A program made the translations under genes and the position numbers. A DNA stretch of 43,340 nucleotides, from contig CAJVYS010000013.1 of the NCBI GenBank assembly GCA_913009875.1, forward strand, positions 1 to 43,340, read 5' to 3'. Positions 27,421 to 35,984 of this stretch are shown here, one piece after another (within the stretch, counting starts at the first letter, position 1; every line of letters starts with the position of its first letter). The notes beneath the pieces are model-generated. The model did no database searches and was not told the origin of the DNA. It worked only from the letters and a program-made list of their open reading frames with translations. Source of the DNA: an uncultured Gammaproteobacteria bacterium (lineage in GTDB: Bacteria; Pseudomonadota; Gammaproteobacteria; SZUA-152).

Positions 27421-28524
27421 ATGAAAAAGCGCACATTTGTCGGCAGCGAGTCCGTTGTATCGACCGAATACTGGCACAAGCTGGATGATGGCCGCCTGCA
27501 ATGCGACCTCTGCCCGCGTTACTGCAAACTGCGCGACGGCCAGCAGGGGCTGTGTTTTGTGCGTGCCCGGCAGGGCGACGAGATCGTCCTCACCACCTAT
27601 GGCCGTTCCAGCGGCTTCTGCGTCGACCCCATCGAGAAGAAGCCGCTGAACCATTTTCTGCCCGGCACCGCGGTGCTGTCCTTCGGCACCGCCGGCTGCA
27701 ACCTGGCCTGCAAATACTGCCAGAACTGGGACATGAGCAAATCACGTGAGATGGATACCCTGGCCGACCGCGCCACGCCGGAAATGCTGGCGGATGCTGC
27801 GCAGGAATTGGCTTGCCGCAGTGTGGCCTATACCTACAATGATCCGGTGATCTTTCTTGAATACGCGGTGGATACCGCCGAGGCCTGCCACGAGCAGGGG
27901 ATCAAGTCCGTGGCGGTCACCGCCGGCTACATCTGCGAAGAACCACGCAAGGAATTCTTCCTCGACATGGACGCCGCCAATATAGACCTGAAGGCATTCA
28001 CCGAGGATTTTTACTACAAGGTCACCGGCGGCCACCTGCAACCGGTGCTGGATACCCTGCGCTACGTCAAGCATGAAACCGATGTGTGGCTGGAGATCAC
28101 CACCCTGGTGATTCCCGGTTACAACGACTCAGACAAGGAACTGGACGAGATGACCCGCTGGGTGGTGAAAGAGCTGGGGCCGGATGTGCCCATGCATTTC
28201 TCCGCCTTTCACCCGGACTGGAAGATGATGGACGTACCCTCCACGCCGCCGCAAACCCTTGCCCGTGCGCGCACCATCGCGCTGGAAAACGGCGTGCGCT
28301 ACGCCTACACCGGCAACGTGCACGACAGCGACGGGCAGAGTACCTATTGCCATTCCTGCGGTACGAAACTCATCGGCCGTGACTGGTATGAACTCTCCAC
28401 CTGGCACCTTACCGACGACGGCCACTGCAAGACCTGCGGCACCCGCTGCGCCGGCGTCTTCGACGGCCCACCCGGCGACTGGGGATCGCGGCGCATGCCG
28501 GTGCGGTTGTCGACAATGCGCTAA
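27421..28524 (+). CDS. amrS: AmmeMemoRadiSam system radical SAM enzyme
   Basis: Radical SAM CNLACKYCQNW motif, N-terminal CDLCPRYCKLRDGQQGLCFVR, C-terminal CHSCG...CKTCGTRC. Confidence 0.96.
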   Translation: MKKRTFVGSESVVSTEYWHKLDDGRLQCDLCPRYCKLRDGQQGLCFVRARQGDEIVLTTYGRSSGFCVDPIEKKPLNHFLPGTAVLSFGTAGCNLACKYCQNWDMSKSREMDTLADRATPEMLADAAQELACRSVAYTYNDPVIFLEYAVDTAEACHEQGIKSVAVTAGYICEEPRKEFFLDMDAANIDLKAFTEDFYYKVTGGHLQPVLDTLRYVKHETDVWLEITTLVIPGYNDSDKELDEMTRWVVKELGPDVPMHFSAFHPDWKMMDVPSTPPQTLARARTIALENGVRYAYTGNVHDSDGQSTYCHSCGTKLIGRDWYELSTWHLTDDGHCKTCGTRCAGVFDGPPGDWGSRRMPVRLSTMR

Positions 28525-28527
28525 TGG

Positions 28528-29394
28528 CTACTGGTTGGAGGGCGTTTGCTCAAAACTGATTTCCGTAATGCGCCCCCGCCAATAGGGTTTCCGTCCCTCG
28601 GGTAGCAGCCACGCTACCTCGCCCTCGATGGGGATGCGCATACCGTCACGCAGGGCGTAATGGCTCCAGCGGCCTTCCCACGCTGTCGCAATCACTTCGC
28701 CTGCGACCGTGCGACCACGGGTCTCGGCCCGCACCGACTCGATCAGGGCTTGTGCGTCGAAGTGAAACAGCAAGCTTACCCGGGTTTCGCCGTCTTGCAG
28801 CGAGGCCCTGGCCGAGGCGTCGTCCACTGCCTCCCACTGCACGCCCTGACTGGGCAGCAGGGCCGTCGGATACCACGCCGCCTCGGCGAGATAGCGCATC
28901 AGCTCACCCTGATCCATGGCCGGCGTAGCGCGCATATCCGCCAGTGTGATCAGCCCGAACAACGAGGCACGAAGAATGCCTTCGCCGGCGACATAGGCAT
29001 CATGCACCCGTACCGGCAGGCCCGGCATCATGGTGATACGAGCATTCCAGACAAAGCCCGGTGGCCGGGTGGTGACGTGCTGGGTCGAGGTAAACGGCTT
29101 CCATTGCTCACCGGTCTCACTCATGTTGAAGGTGCCGGTGTGCGTCACGCTGACCTGCGACACGATTGGCTGACCGTCGTAGAGCACCGCCCGAAAGTAG
29201 CGTTGTACCGGCGTCGGCAAACCGTTCAGTTCGCTGGCGTCGTAGTTGGCAGGCTTATTGGGAGAGTGTGCGGCCTCCAGTTTGGCGTGCATCTCCCGGG
29301 TAGCCGACTGCCAGCGGGCCGCACCGAGGGCCAGTGCGGCGGCAGTCACTACCACCAGTCCAAGGGTCACGAATAGGATAATTTTCAGCCACAT
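28528..29394 (-). CDS. DUF6544/DUF6920-like membrane-anchored protein
   Basis: N-terminal TM then LPTPVQRYFRAVLYDGQPIV...VTTRPPGFVWNARI...MRYLAEAAWYPTALLP, typical of the family. Confidence 0.7.
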   Translation of the reverse strand: MWLKIILFVTLGLVVVTAAALALGAARWQSATREMHAKLEAAHSPNKPANYDASELNGLPTPVQRYFRAVLYDGQPIVSQVSVTHTGTFNMSETGEQWKPFTSTQHVTTRPPGFVWNARITMMPGLPVRVHDAYVAGEGILRASLFGLITLADMRATPAMDQGELMRYLAEAAWYPTALLPSQGVQWEAVDDASARASLQDGETRVSLLFHFDAQALIESVRAETRGRTVAGEVIATAWEGRWSHYALRDGMRIPIEGEVAWLLPEGRKPYWRGRITEISFEQTPSNQ

Positions 29395-29439
29395 GTCGGT
29401 TATGTTTGCAGTTACCCCAGTACGTCATGCACGACCTTG

Positions 29440-29979
29440 CTACAAGGATAGCTCATGTAGTTTAAGCACGGACTTCCAGTTTCTGGTCGTCGCCCCGACC
29501 CCGAGTTTTTGCTCAAGAAAGGCATTGGACAACTTGCTCTTGCCGTAACCATTCGGGCAATACAGATAGACTTCTTTCCCAACCACAAACAATTGTTCGG
29601 GTTCGGTAACATATTGCTGAATGCCGGAAACCCTGTCTTGCGTGGGTTGCGAAGACAAAAATGTGACCAATACTTTTGTGCCATCCTTCTGCAGATCAAC
29701 AGGGCCAAGGGGGTTGTTGTTGATGATGTTCGAAATTTCACGATGGGTGCGAATCACGACAGGCACACGAAACGTGTATTTTTCTTCGATGGCCTTTTCT
29801 ATTTTTTCTTTCAGTTCAGTTTTATCTTCGGAATCGGCGTTGAATATGACATTTCCACTCTGGATGTAAGTCACCACATTCTGCAATCCCAGTGACTCGT
29901 ACAGAGATTTAAGATCAGCCATCTTGATCTTCTTCTGACCACTGATATTGATTCCGCGAAGGACGGAAGCATATTTCAT
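29440..29979 (-). CDS. DUF1697 family protein
   Basis: MKYASVLRGINISGQKKIKMADLKSLYESLGLQNVVTYIQSGNVIF. Confidence 0.9.
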   Translation of the reverse strand: MKYASVLRGINISGQKKIKMADLKSLYESLGLQNVVTYIQSGNVIFNADSEDKTELKEKIEKAIEEKYTFRVPVVIRTHREISNIINNNPLGPVDLQKDGTKVLVTFLSSQPTQDRVSGIQQYVTEPEQLFVVGKEVYLYCPNGYGKSKLSNAFLEQKLGVGATTRNWKSVLKLHELSL

Positions 29980-30029
29980 TTCTCATTATTTCCTGAGGAT
30001 GGTATTTTATGGAGAATAATGGTTGATAT

Positions 30030-30110
30030 GTAGCCTGGATGAAGCGCAGCGGAATCCGGGAGATGGTTGGGCTAAACTTCCCGGATTCCGCTGCGCTTCA
30101 TCCAGGCTAC
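30030..30110. repeat. Perfect 32-bp inverted repeat with 17-nt loop
   Basis: gtagcctggatgaagcgcagcggaatccggga / tcccggattccgctgcgcttcatccaggctac. Confidence 0.95.
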
Positions 30111-30453
30111 TTGCTGTGATTCGTAGGGTGGTCATTGCCCATTGCGCGGCGGTGGGCAAGTATGACAAAAAACGACAGGTTTCAAGCGGTTTATGTGTAA
30201 GTGCCATGTCGGATCGTTACGATTTGTCAAAACAGGCATATTGGAGGATTGGGCCCTTTCGTGTGTTGTCATAGCTCAGATAAAGTATTTTCGGGGTTCC
30301 CCAATATTTAGATTGTAGATATTACCCTCTACCGTGAAACGAATAGTTTCTGTATTTCTTTCCTGCCACTTTCCCGGCAGCGATTTGACATTGTTCCACC
30401 CGCGCCTATACTTGCGAGCGATTACTCACTTTTATAATGGCAGGTGCCGACGT

Positions 30454-31047
30454 ATGGGTAAGCCCAGCGAACAACGCAAGCGGGAAATCATCGATGCCAC
30501 GTTGGATCTGGCGGCGAGTCTGGGGGTGAAGAAGGTGACCACCCAGGCCATCGCGGACCATGTCGGCATTGCGCAGCCGACGGTGTTTAGGCACTTCAAG
30601 ACGCGTGATGCGATTTTCGTGGCGGCGATTTCGTCCATTGGTGAGGGGCTGTTTCGGAATCTGGCGGCATTCTTTTCCGGCATCGGCCCGGCCGATGAGC
30701 GTTTGCATCAGTTGGTGCAGGCGCAGTTGCGGTTTATTTCGCAGAATAGGGGTTTGCCGCGCTTGCTGTTTTCCGATCGGCTGCATCTGGAGTCTCCGCT
30801 GCTGAAACAGGCGGTGCAGAAGATCATGAATGGCTATACACAGCAAGTGAGCCGGATGATCCGCGAGGGTCAGGCGGCGGGGCTGATGCGCCAGTCGCTG
30901 GATGCGGATGAAAGCGCCTGGCTGGTGGCGGCGCTGATTCAGGGGGTGGTGATGCGCTGGTCGATTTTTGACTTCGATTTTGATCTTGCCGCGGAGGCGG
31001 AACCGCTGTGGGGGTTTATTGCAGCGGCCTTGCTGGTAGATGGGTGA
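30454..31047 (+). CDS. TetR/AcrR family transcriptional regulator
   Basis: REIIDATLDLAASLGVKKVTTQAIADHVGIAQPTVFRHFKTRDAIF HTH; internal ATG at 30454 is the likely start. Confidence 0.9.
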   Translation: MGKPSEQRKREIIDATLDLAASLGVKKVTTQAIADHVGIAQPTVFRHFKTRDAIFVAAISSIGEGLFRNLAAFFSGIGPADERLHQLVQAQLRFISQNRGLPRLLFSDRLHLESPLLKQAVQKIMNGYTQQVSRMIREGQAAGLMRQSLDADESAWLVAALIQGVVMRWSIFDFDFDLAAEAEPLWGFIAAALLVDG

Positions 31048-31190
31048 GTGTGGCTTGGTTTGACGTCTTGGATTGGGGCTCAGTCAGTCCCGCATTCCCC
31101 GGGAATCTTTGAATAAATACTTTTGCCAGAATGACTCGGTCGGGATTTCTCCTTTCCCGGCCTTGGATGAGGGGGCGGTTTTATATGAGT

Positions 31191-31253
31191 GTAGGAGCGG
31201 CTTCAGCCGCGATGCTTGTTTGTAAAATCCATCGTGGCTGAAGCCGCTCCCAC
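31191..31253. repeat. REP-like inverted pair (GTAGGAGCGGCTTCAGCCGCGA family)
   Basis: gtaggagcggcttcagccgcgat...atcgtggctgaagccgctcccac. Confidence 0.85.
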
Positions 31254-31318
31254 AAGGGTTTTTTGTTGTGGTGCGATGGCATCGGGTCAGGTCAGTTTAC
31301 TGTTTAAGGAATCAGGTT

Positions 31319-31798
31319 ATGTGCAAGTTGTGTTGGGCAAGTGTGGTGGTGTTATTGCTGGCGGTGGTGGGCATGGGTTACAAGTTCATTCTCAGCGGTG
31401 AGGTGGTGGCGACTGCCGATGGCCGTGAGGCGATTGTGCTGGAGCCGGCGGAGCGCGATATGGTCTTGAGTGAAATGCGCGAATTTCTGGTGAGCATACA
31501 GGCGATTACCGAGGGCATCGTCAATGACGATATGGCCAGCGTGGTGACGGCGGCCCGGGCTATGGGGACGTCCGCTCCGCGGGATGTGCCGGGTTCGCTG
31601 ATACGCAAGCTGCCGCTGGGTTTTAAGACTATGGGTTTCGATACGCATACCCAGTTTGAACAGCTGGCGCTGGACGCGGAGCAGTTGGGCGACGGCGAAT
31701 ATGCCTTGGGGCAGCTGACGGAATTGATGCAGAATTGTACGGCGTGCCACACGATGTACCGTTTTGAGACGGCGGCATCGCTGCAAGAGGCACAGTGA
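31319..31798 (+). CDS. Membrane-anchored cytochrome c'-like monoheme protein
   Basis: N-terminal TM; helical body; single C-terminal heme motif NCTACHTMYRFE. Confidence 0.65.
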   Translation: MCKLCWASVVVLLLAVVGMGYKFILSGEVVATADGREAIVLEPAERDMVLSEMREFLVSIQAITEGIVNDDMASVVTAARAMGTSAPRDVPGSLIRKLPLGFKTMGFDTHTQFEQLALDAEQLGDGEYALGQLTELMQNCTACHTMYRFETAASLQEAQ

Positions 31799-31851
31799 TG
31801 TAATGAACCTCGTGGAGGACACGTATGTATGCATAAACGACAGGTATATCG

Positions 31852-32808
31852 ATGAACGATTCAGATAGTGCTGTGGCAAGAAAGACCGTTTCTCTGGTGC
31901 TCGGCAGTGGCGGCGCCCGGGGTATGGCGCATGTCGGCGTGATTGAATATCTGCTCGAGCAGGGCTACGACATTCGCTGTATTTCTGGGGCGTCCATCGG
32001 GGCGCTGGTGGGGGGTATTTATGCCACCGGCCGGCTGGATCTTTTTCGTGACTGGCTGCTGGCGCTGAGCAAGACCGATGTGCTGCGCTATCTGGATCTC
32101 TCTTTCAGCGGCACGGCGCTGTTTCGCGGCGAGAAGATCATCGACGCCCTGCGTGAACTGGTGGGCGAGCATCTTATTGAAGATTTGCCGGTTACCTACA
32201 CGGCTGTGGCTACGGATGTGGAGCGGCAGAAAGAGGTGTGGATGGCGGATGGACCGTTGTTTGATGCGATCCGCGCCTCCATTGCCGTGCCGACGATTTT
32301 CACCCCGCATCATTACCGGGGCATGCGGCTGCTTGATGGCGGTCTGCTGAATCCGGTGCCTATCGCGCCAACGCTGAAGGAGGTGACGGATCTGACCATT
32401 GCGGTCAATCTGAATGCGGTCAGTGTGGATCATTCATACCACAAGCCGCCACACAAGCCGCCACACAAGCCGCCGCGCAAAGCGGTCGGCAGAAAGGGTG
32501 TGACAGCGCCCACGGGTATTGTCGAGGCCTATCATCAGCGTATCAGCGGTTTTCTGGATGAGCTGCAGCAGAACTTCAGCGATCTGGCCTTCCGCTCGTC
32601 GGGGGCTGACGAGCTGGGTCTGTTCGATTTGCTGAACAATTCCTTTGAAACCATGCAGAATGCGATTACCAATATCAAGCTGGCGACCTATTCGCCGGAC
32701 GTGGTGATCGAGATTCCCCGCGAAACCTGCAAGGCCCACGAATTTTACCGTGCCCGCGAGCTGGTCGAGGTTGGCTACGAACGGGCTGAGGCGGCTGTAT
32801 CAGCTTAG
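31852..32808 (+). CDS. Patatin-like phospholipase (RssA/NTE family)
   Basis: LVLGSGGARGMAHVGVIEYL, GASIGALVGGIYA, catalytic DGGLLNPVP. Confidence 0.93.
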   Translation: MNDSDSAVARKTVSLVLGSGGARGMAHVGVIEYLLEQGYDIRCISGASIGALVGGIYATGRLDLFRDWLLALSKTDVLRYLDLSFSGTALFRGEKIIDALRELVGEHLIEDLPVTYTAVATDVERQKEVWMADGPLFDAIRASIAVPTIFTPHHYRGMRLLDGGLLNPVPIAPTLKEVTDLTIAVNLNAVSVDHSYHKPPHKPPHKPPRKAVGRKGVTAPTGIVEAYHQRISGFLDELQQNFSDLAFRSSGADELGLFDLLNNSFETMQNAITNIKLATYSPDVVIEIPRETCKAHEFYRARELVEVGYERAEAAVSA

Positions 32809-32820
32809 TTGGTGTTGTTG

Positions 32821-32849
32821 CCGTAGGGCGGGTGGAACCCGCCCTACGG
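32821..32849. terminator. Hairpin between convergent genes, probable bidirectional terminator / repeat
   Basis: ccgtagggcgggt-gga-acccgccctacgg perfect 13-bp stem. Confidence 0.7.
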
Positions 32850-32859
32850 TGTGCGTTTC

Positions 32860-34182
32860 TCAGTCGATTCTCAGTCGTTTGATGTGGCGATACAGGGTAC
32901 GTTCGCTGACGTGGAGCTGTTTCGCCGCGCGTGCGCGATGGCCGTCGCATTGCGTCAGTGCATCCAGCACCATCTGTTCGGTGAGGCGTCCGCGGCGCTG
33001 GATCAGGTGTCCGATGGCTTGCCTTGCCCTCTCTTGCTTGCTGCTGAAGGCGTTGCCGTCTTCCAGAACGATGTGAACCGGGGCCAGACTGTCGTCGCAG
33101 GCGAGGATGACGGCGCGCTCGAGGGTGTTGCGCAGTTCGCGGATGTTGCCGGGGAAGTCGTGCCCCAATAGTTTTTCGATCACCTCGCTGGACAGCGGAA
33201 TGTGATGCTCTCCATCGAACTGGCTGGTGAGGAAGTGTTCGGCCAGGGCGACGATGTCTTCACGGCGGTTGCGCAGCGGCGGGATATGAATAGGGAAGGC
33301 GGACAGGCGGTAGTACAGATCCTGACGGAACTGGCCCTCGGCCACCATATGCTGCATGTCGCGGTTGGTGGCGGCGACTATACGCACATCGACGTTGATG
33401 TATTCATTGCCGCCGATGCGGCGAATAGTGCCGCTTTCCAGTGCGCGTAGCAGTTTGGTTTGCAGTGACAGGGGCAGCTCGCAGATCTCGTCGATGAACA
33501 GGGTGCCGCCATTGGCGGCTTCAAACAGGCCGATCTTGCGGCTGTCAGCACCGGTGAAGGCGCCTTTCTCGTAGCCGAACAGTTCACTTTCGATGAGGTT
33601 TTCATCCAGCATGCCGCCATCCACGATGACGAACGGGCTGGTATGGCGCTTGGAATAGAAGTGGATGTATTCGGCGACCTTTTCCTTGCCAACGCCGCTT
33701 TCGCCCAGCAGCAGCACGGTGGACCGGGTGGGGGCGACGCGCTGCAGCAGGCTGCTCATGTGTAGGAAGGCCGGTGAGCGGCCCACCAACAGGCCATCGT
33801 TTTTGCCCGGCTGTGACAGTACCTGCACATATTCGCCCATGTACATGACTTCACCGTTGTCATCGACAATGGGTGCGGCCTGCAGCTGCACGTATTCCTC
33901 GTTGTTGTCTTTGTCGTAATGCACGTGCATGACCTGGCACGGCTTGCCAGTACTGAAGACCTCTTCCAGCGGGCACTGCTCACCGTGCTGGCTGCAGGGG
34001 GCGCTGGCGTGGTGGGAGACTTCGTAGCAGTGCCGGCCAAGCAGATCGTCGCTTTCTACGCCATAGTGGTCCTGGTAGGCGCGATTGGCGGCAAGGATCT
34101 TGTAGTCCCTGCCGATGATCACAAAGGGGCCGGGCAGGATGTCGATGATTTGTTCGCAGCTGGGTTTCTTGGTCGTCAGCAT
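32860..34182 (-). CDS. Sigma-54-dependent Fis-family activator with Cys-rich PAS-like sensor (FisR-like)
   Basis: AAA+ motifs GESGVGKEKVA, GAFTGA, Fis HTH; sensor region RHCYEVSHHASAPCSQHGEQCP. ATG at 34182 preferred. Confidence 0.9.
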   Translation of the reverse strand: MLTTKKPSCEQIIDILPGPFVIIGRDYKILAANRAYQDHYGVESDDLLGRHCYEVSHHASAPCSQHGEQCPLEEVFSTGKPCQVMHVHYDKDNNEEYVQLQAAPIVDDNGEVMYMGEYVQVLSQPGKNDGLLVGRSPAFLHMSSLLQRVAPTRSTVLLLGESGVGKEKVAEYIHFYSKRHTSPFVIVDGGMLDENLIESELFGYEKGAFTGADSRKIGLFEAANGGTLFIDEICELPLSLQTKLLRALESGTIRRIGGNEYINVDVRIVAATNRDMQHMVAEGQFRQDLYYRLSAFPIHIPPLRNRREDIVALAEHFLTSQFDGEHHIPLSSEVIEKLLGHDFPGNIRELRNTLERAVILACDDSLAPVHIVLEDGNAFSSKQERARQAIGHLIQRRGRLTEQMVLDALTQCDGHRARAAKQLHVSERTLYRHIKRLRID

Positions 34183-34210
34183 AATAGAGGAGATCCTTAT
34201 CTGTGCGACA

Positions 34211-34252
34211 GACATTACTGACGATGGCGCCATAGGTGCCGTCAGTAATGTC
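34211..34252. promoter_or_regulatory. 13-bp perfect inverted repeat upstream of the sigma-54 activator gene (possible operator)
   Basis: gacattactgacg-N16-cgtcagtaatgtc, 28-70 nt upstream of the ATG. Confidence 0.55.
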
Positions 34253-34511
34253 ACTAACTGTCATGTCTGGAACGAAAGGATATGTTACGAAACCGGCGTC
34301 GACAGCCTCTGTTGACGTCGCTTAGGTAAGCAAACCGGGATGATACTTCGAGGTTATTCGGTTTAAAGTGTGGAATCTTCCGAAATAGTGAAAGCCGGGA
34401 GAGTATTCCACTTCTGTTTGCTGAGAAGGAGTTACTATTCACCGAAAAAATGTAAGATATGACCTCGATTTTCCGCTTGCTTTCCTACGGCCTCTGTGCG
34501 TGTTCTCCTCG

Positions 34512-35783
34512 TTAACGCAATTTCTCGATGCCCAGCGCCTTGAGTATGTACTTTTCGTAAATGTTCTCTGTGGTGCCCTTTTTCATCTTCCTGATAAAGT
34601 ACTTCTCAAAGGCCACCTTGGCCAGATGCACCCATTTACCCTTCTTCATCCATGCCACGTTGCGTGGCGGGATCTGTGGCATGGCAACAAAAGCCACGCC
34701 GGTGTCGCCCATGTCGGCCAGGCAGATGGCGTTCCAGGTGGCCTCGGTGCTGGGTTCCTTGCCAGCGATGGCATCGCGGATGTTGTGTGCCATGGCACAG
34801 ACCATGGACTCGATCATGTAACCGGTCTTGGGTGTGCCGGTGGGGATGGGGGTGACCTCCACCGGTGGGATAGCGATACATACGCCCACGGAGTAGATGT
34901 TGTGCCACTTGGGATTACGCTGGAACTGGTCGACCTTGACGAAGCCGCGCGGGTTGACCAGGTCTTCGCCGACGTTGGCCACGGCGTCCACGCCCTTGAA
35001 GGCGGGCAGCATCATGGAGAACTTGAAGGGCAGTTCGTGTTCCTTGATGACCTCGCCGGCATCGTTGTGCTCGGCAACGAACATCTTGCCTTCTTCCACC
35101 TTGGAGACCTTGGCGTTGGTGATCCAGTTGATGTGTTTGTTGCGCAGTTCGGATTCCAGCATGCCCTTGGAATCGCCCACGCCGCCGAGGCCGAGGTGAC
35201 CGATGTAGGGCTCGGGCGTGACATAGGTGATGGGTACCCGGTCGCGGATCTTGCGCTTGCGCAGGTCGGCATCCATGATCAGGGCAAACTCGTAGGCGGG
35301 GCCGAAACAGGAAGCCATTTGCGCCGCACCGACGACAATGGGGCCAGGGTTTTCGATGAACTTCTGCCAGTTCTCGTAGGCTGTTTCAGCGTGGTCCACG
35401 GTGCACACAGAGCTGGTGTAGCCGTTGGGCCCCAGGCCCTCCACCTCATCGAAGGCCAGCTTGGGGCCGGTAGCGATGACCAGAAAGTCGTAGTCGATGA
35501 CGCGCTTGTCGGCCAGCACCACCTGATTGGCGTCCGGCTTGATTTCGGTGGCCGCCACGGGAATGAAGTCGATGCCTTTTTTGGCCAGATAGGGGGCAGG
35601 TTTGAAGGTGGTGTCGGCGCGGGTGCGCCAGCCGACTGCGACCCAGGGATTCGACGGCACAAACTGAAAAATGTCTGAATTGGAGATGACCGTGACCTGA
35701 TGCCCCTTGCCGAGAATGTGTTTGATGTCGTACGCGGCGGGCAGGCCGCCGGTGCTTGCTCCAATGATGACGATGTGCGCCAT
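34512..35783 (-). CDS. sqr: Sulfide:quinone oxidoreductase family flavoprotein
   Basis: MAHIVIIGASTGGLPAAYDI FAD motif, Cys in SSVCTVDHAE and ASCFGPAYEF, AIPPVEVTPIPTGTPKTGYMIESM. The 829-aa ORF call is over-extended; ATG at 35783. Confidence 0.85.
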   Translation of the reverse strand: MAHIVIIGASTGGLPAAYDIKHILGKGHQVTVISNSDIFQFVPSNPWVAVGWRTRADTTFKPAPYLAKKGIDFIPVAATEIKPDANQVVLADKRVIDYDFLVIATGPKLAFDEVEGLGPNGYTSSVCTVDHAETAYENWQKFIENPGPIVVGAAQMASCFGPAYEFALIMDADLRKRKIRDRVPITYVTPEPYIGHLGLGGVGDSKGMLESELRNKHINWITNAKVSKVEEGKMFVAEHNDAGEVIKEHELPFKFSMMLPAFKGVDAVANVGEDLVNPRGFVKVDQFQRNPKWHNIYSVGVCIAIPPVEVTPIPTGTPKTGYMIESMVCAMAHNIRDAIAGKEPSTEATWNAICLADMGDTGVAFVAMPQIPPRNVAWMKKGKWVHLAKVAFEKYFIRKMKKGTTENIYEKYILKALGIEKLR

Positions 35784-35837
35784 GATAGATCTCCTTGTCA
35801 GTGGGTGTTGGGATGAGCGGGTAGCAAAAGGTCGATC

Positions 35838-35874
35838 AATCGATCTCTGCAATCGTTCTCTGAATCGTTCTCTG
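35838..35874 (-). repeat. Three tandem 12-mers in the sqr 5' leader
   Basis: + strand: aatcgatctctg-c-aatcgttctctg-aatcgttctctg. Confidence 0.85.
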
Positions 35875-35881
35875 GAAAAAT

Positions 35882-35897
35882 AGCATGAAACATGCCA
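35882..35897 (-). promoter_or_regulatory. Sigma-54 (-24/-12) promoter for sqr
   Basis: Reverse strand TGGCATGTTTCATGCT matches TGGCAYG-N4-TTGCW with one mismatch and correct spacing. Confidence 0.65.
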
Positions 35898-35984
35898 GTT
35901 TTCTTTTTTTAGGGCATCCGGTTTGACGCACGACCGTATCGAGCCGGATAATCCGTTCTTTGCCGTACAGGGGAGAGCTTGGCC

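Noticed and set aside
34500-35678. 392-aa ORF antisense to sqr, and the 829-aa extension of sqr itself
   Set aside because: The antisense ORF has no domain signal. The sqr extension beyond 35783 reads through the intergenic region and against the DUF455 gene.
35838-35874. Tandem 12-mers as a short CRISPR
   Set aside because: The copies are adjacent with no spacers and no cas genes are present.
35883-35895. GCATGAAACATGC as an independent palindromic operator
   Set aside because: It coincides with the sigma-54 promoter match, which explains it better; a 5-bp palindrome alone is weak.
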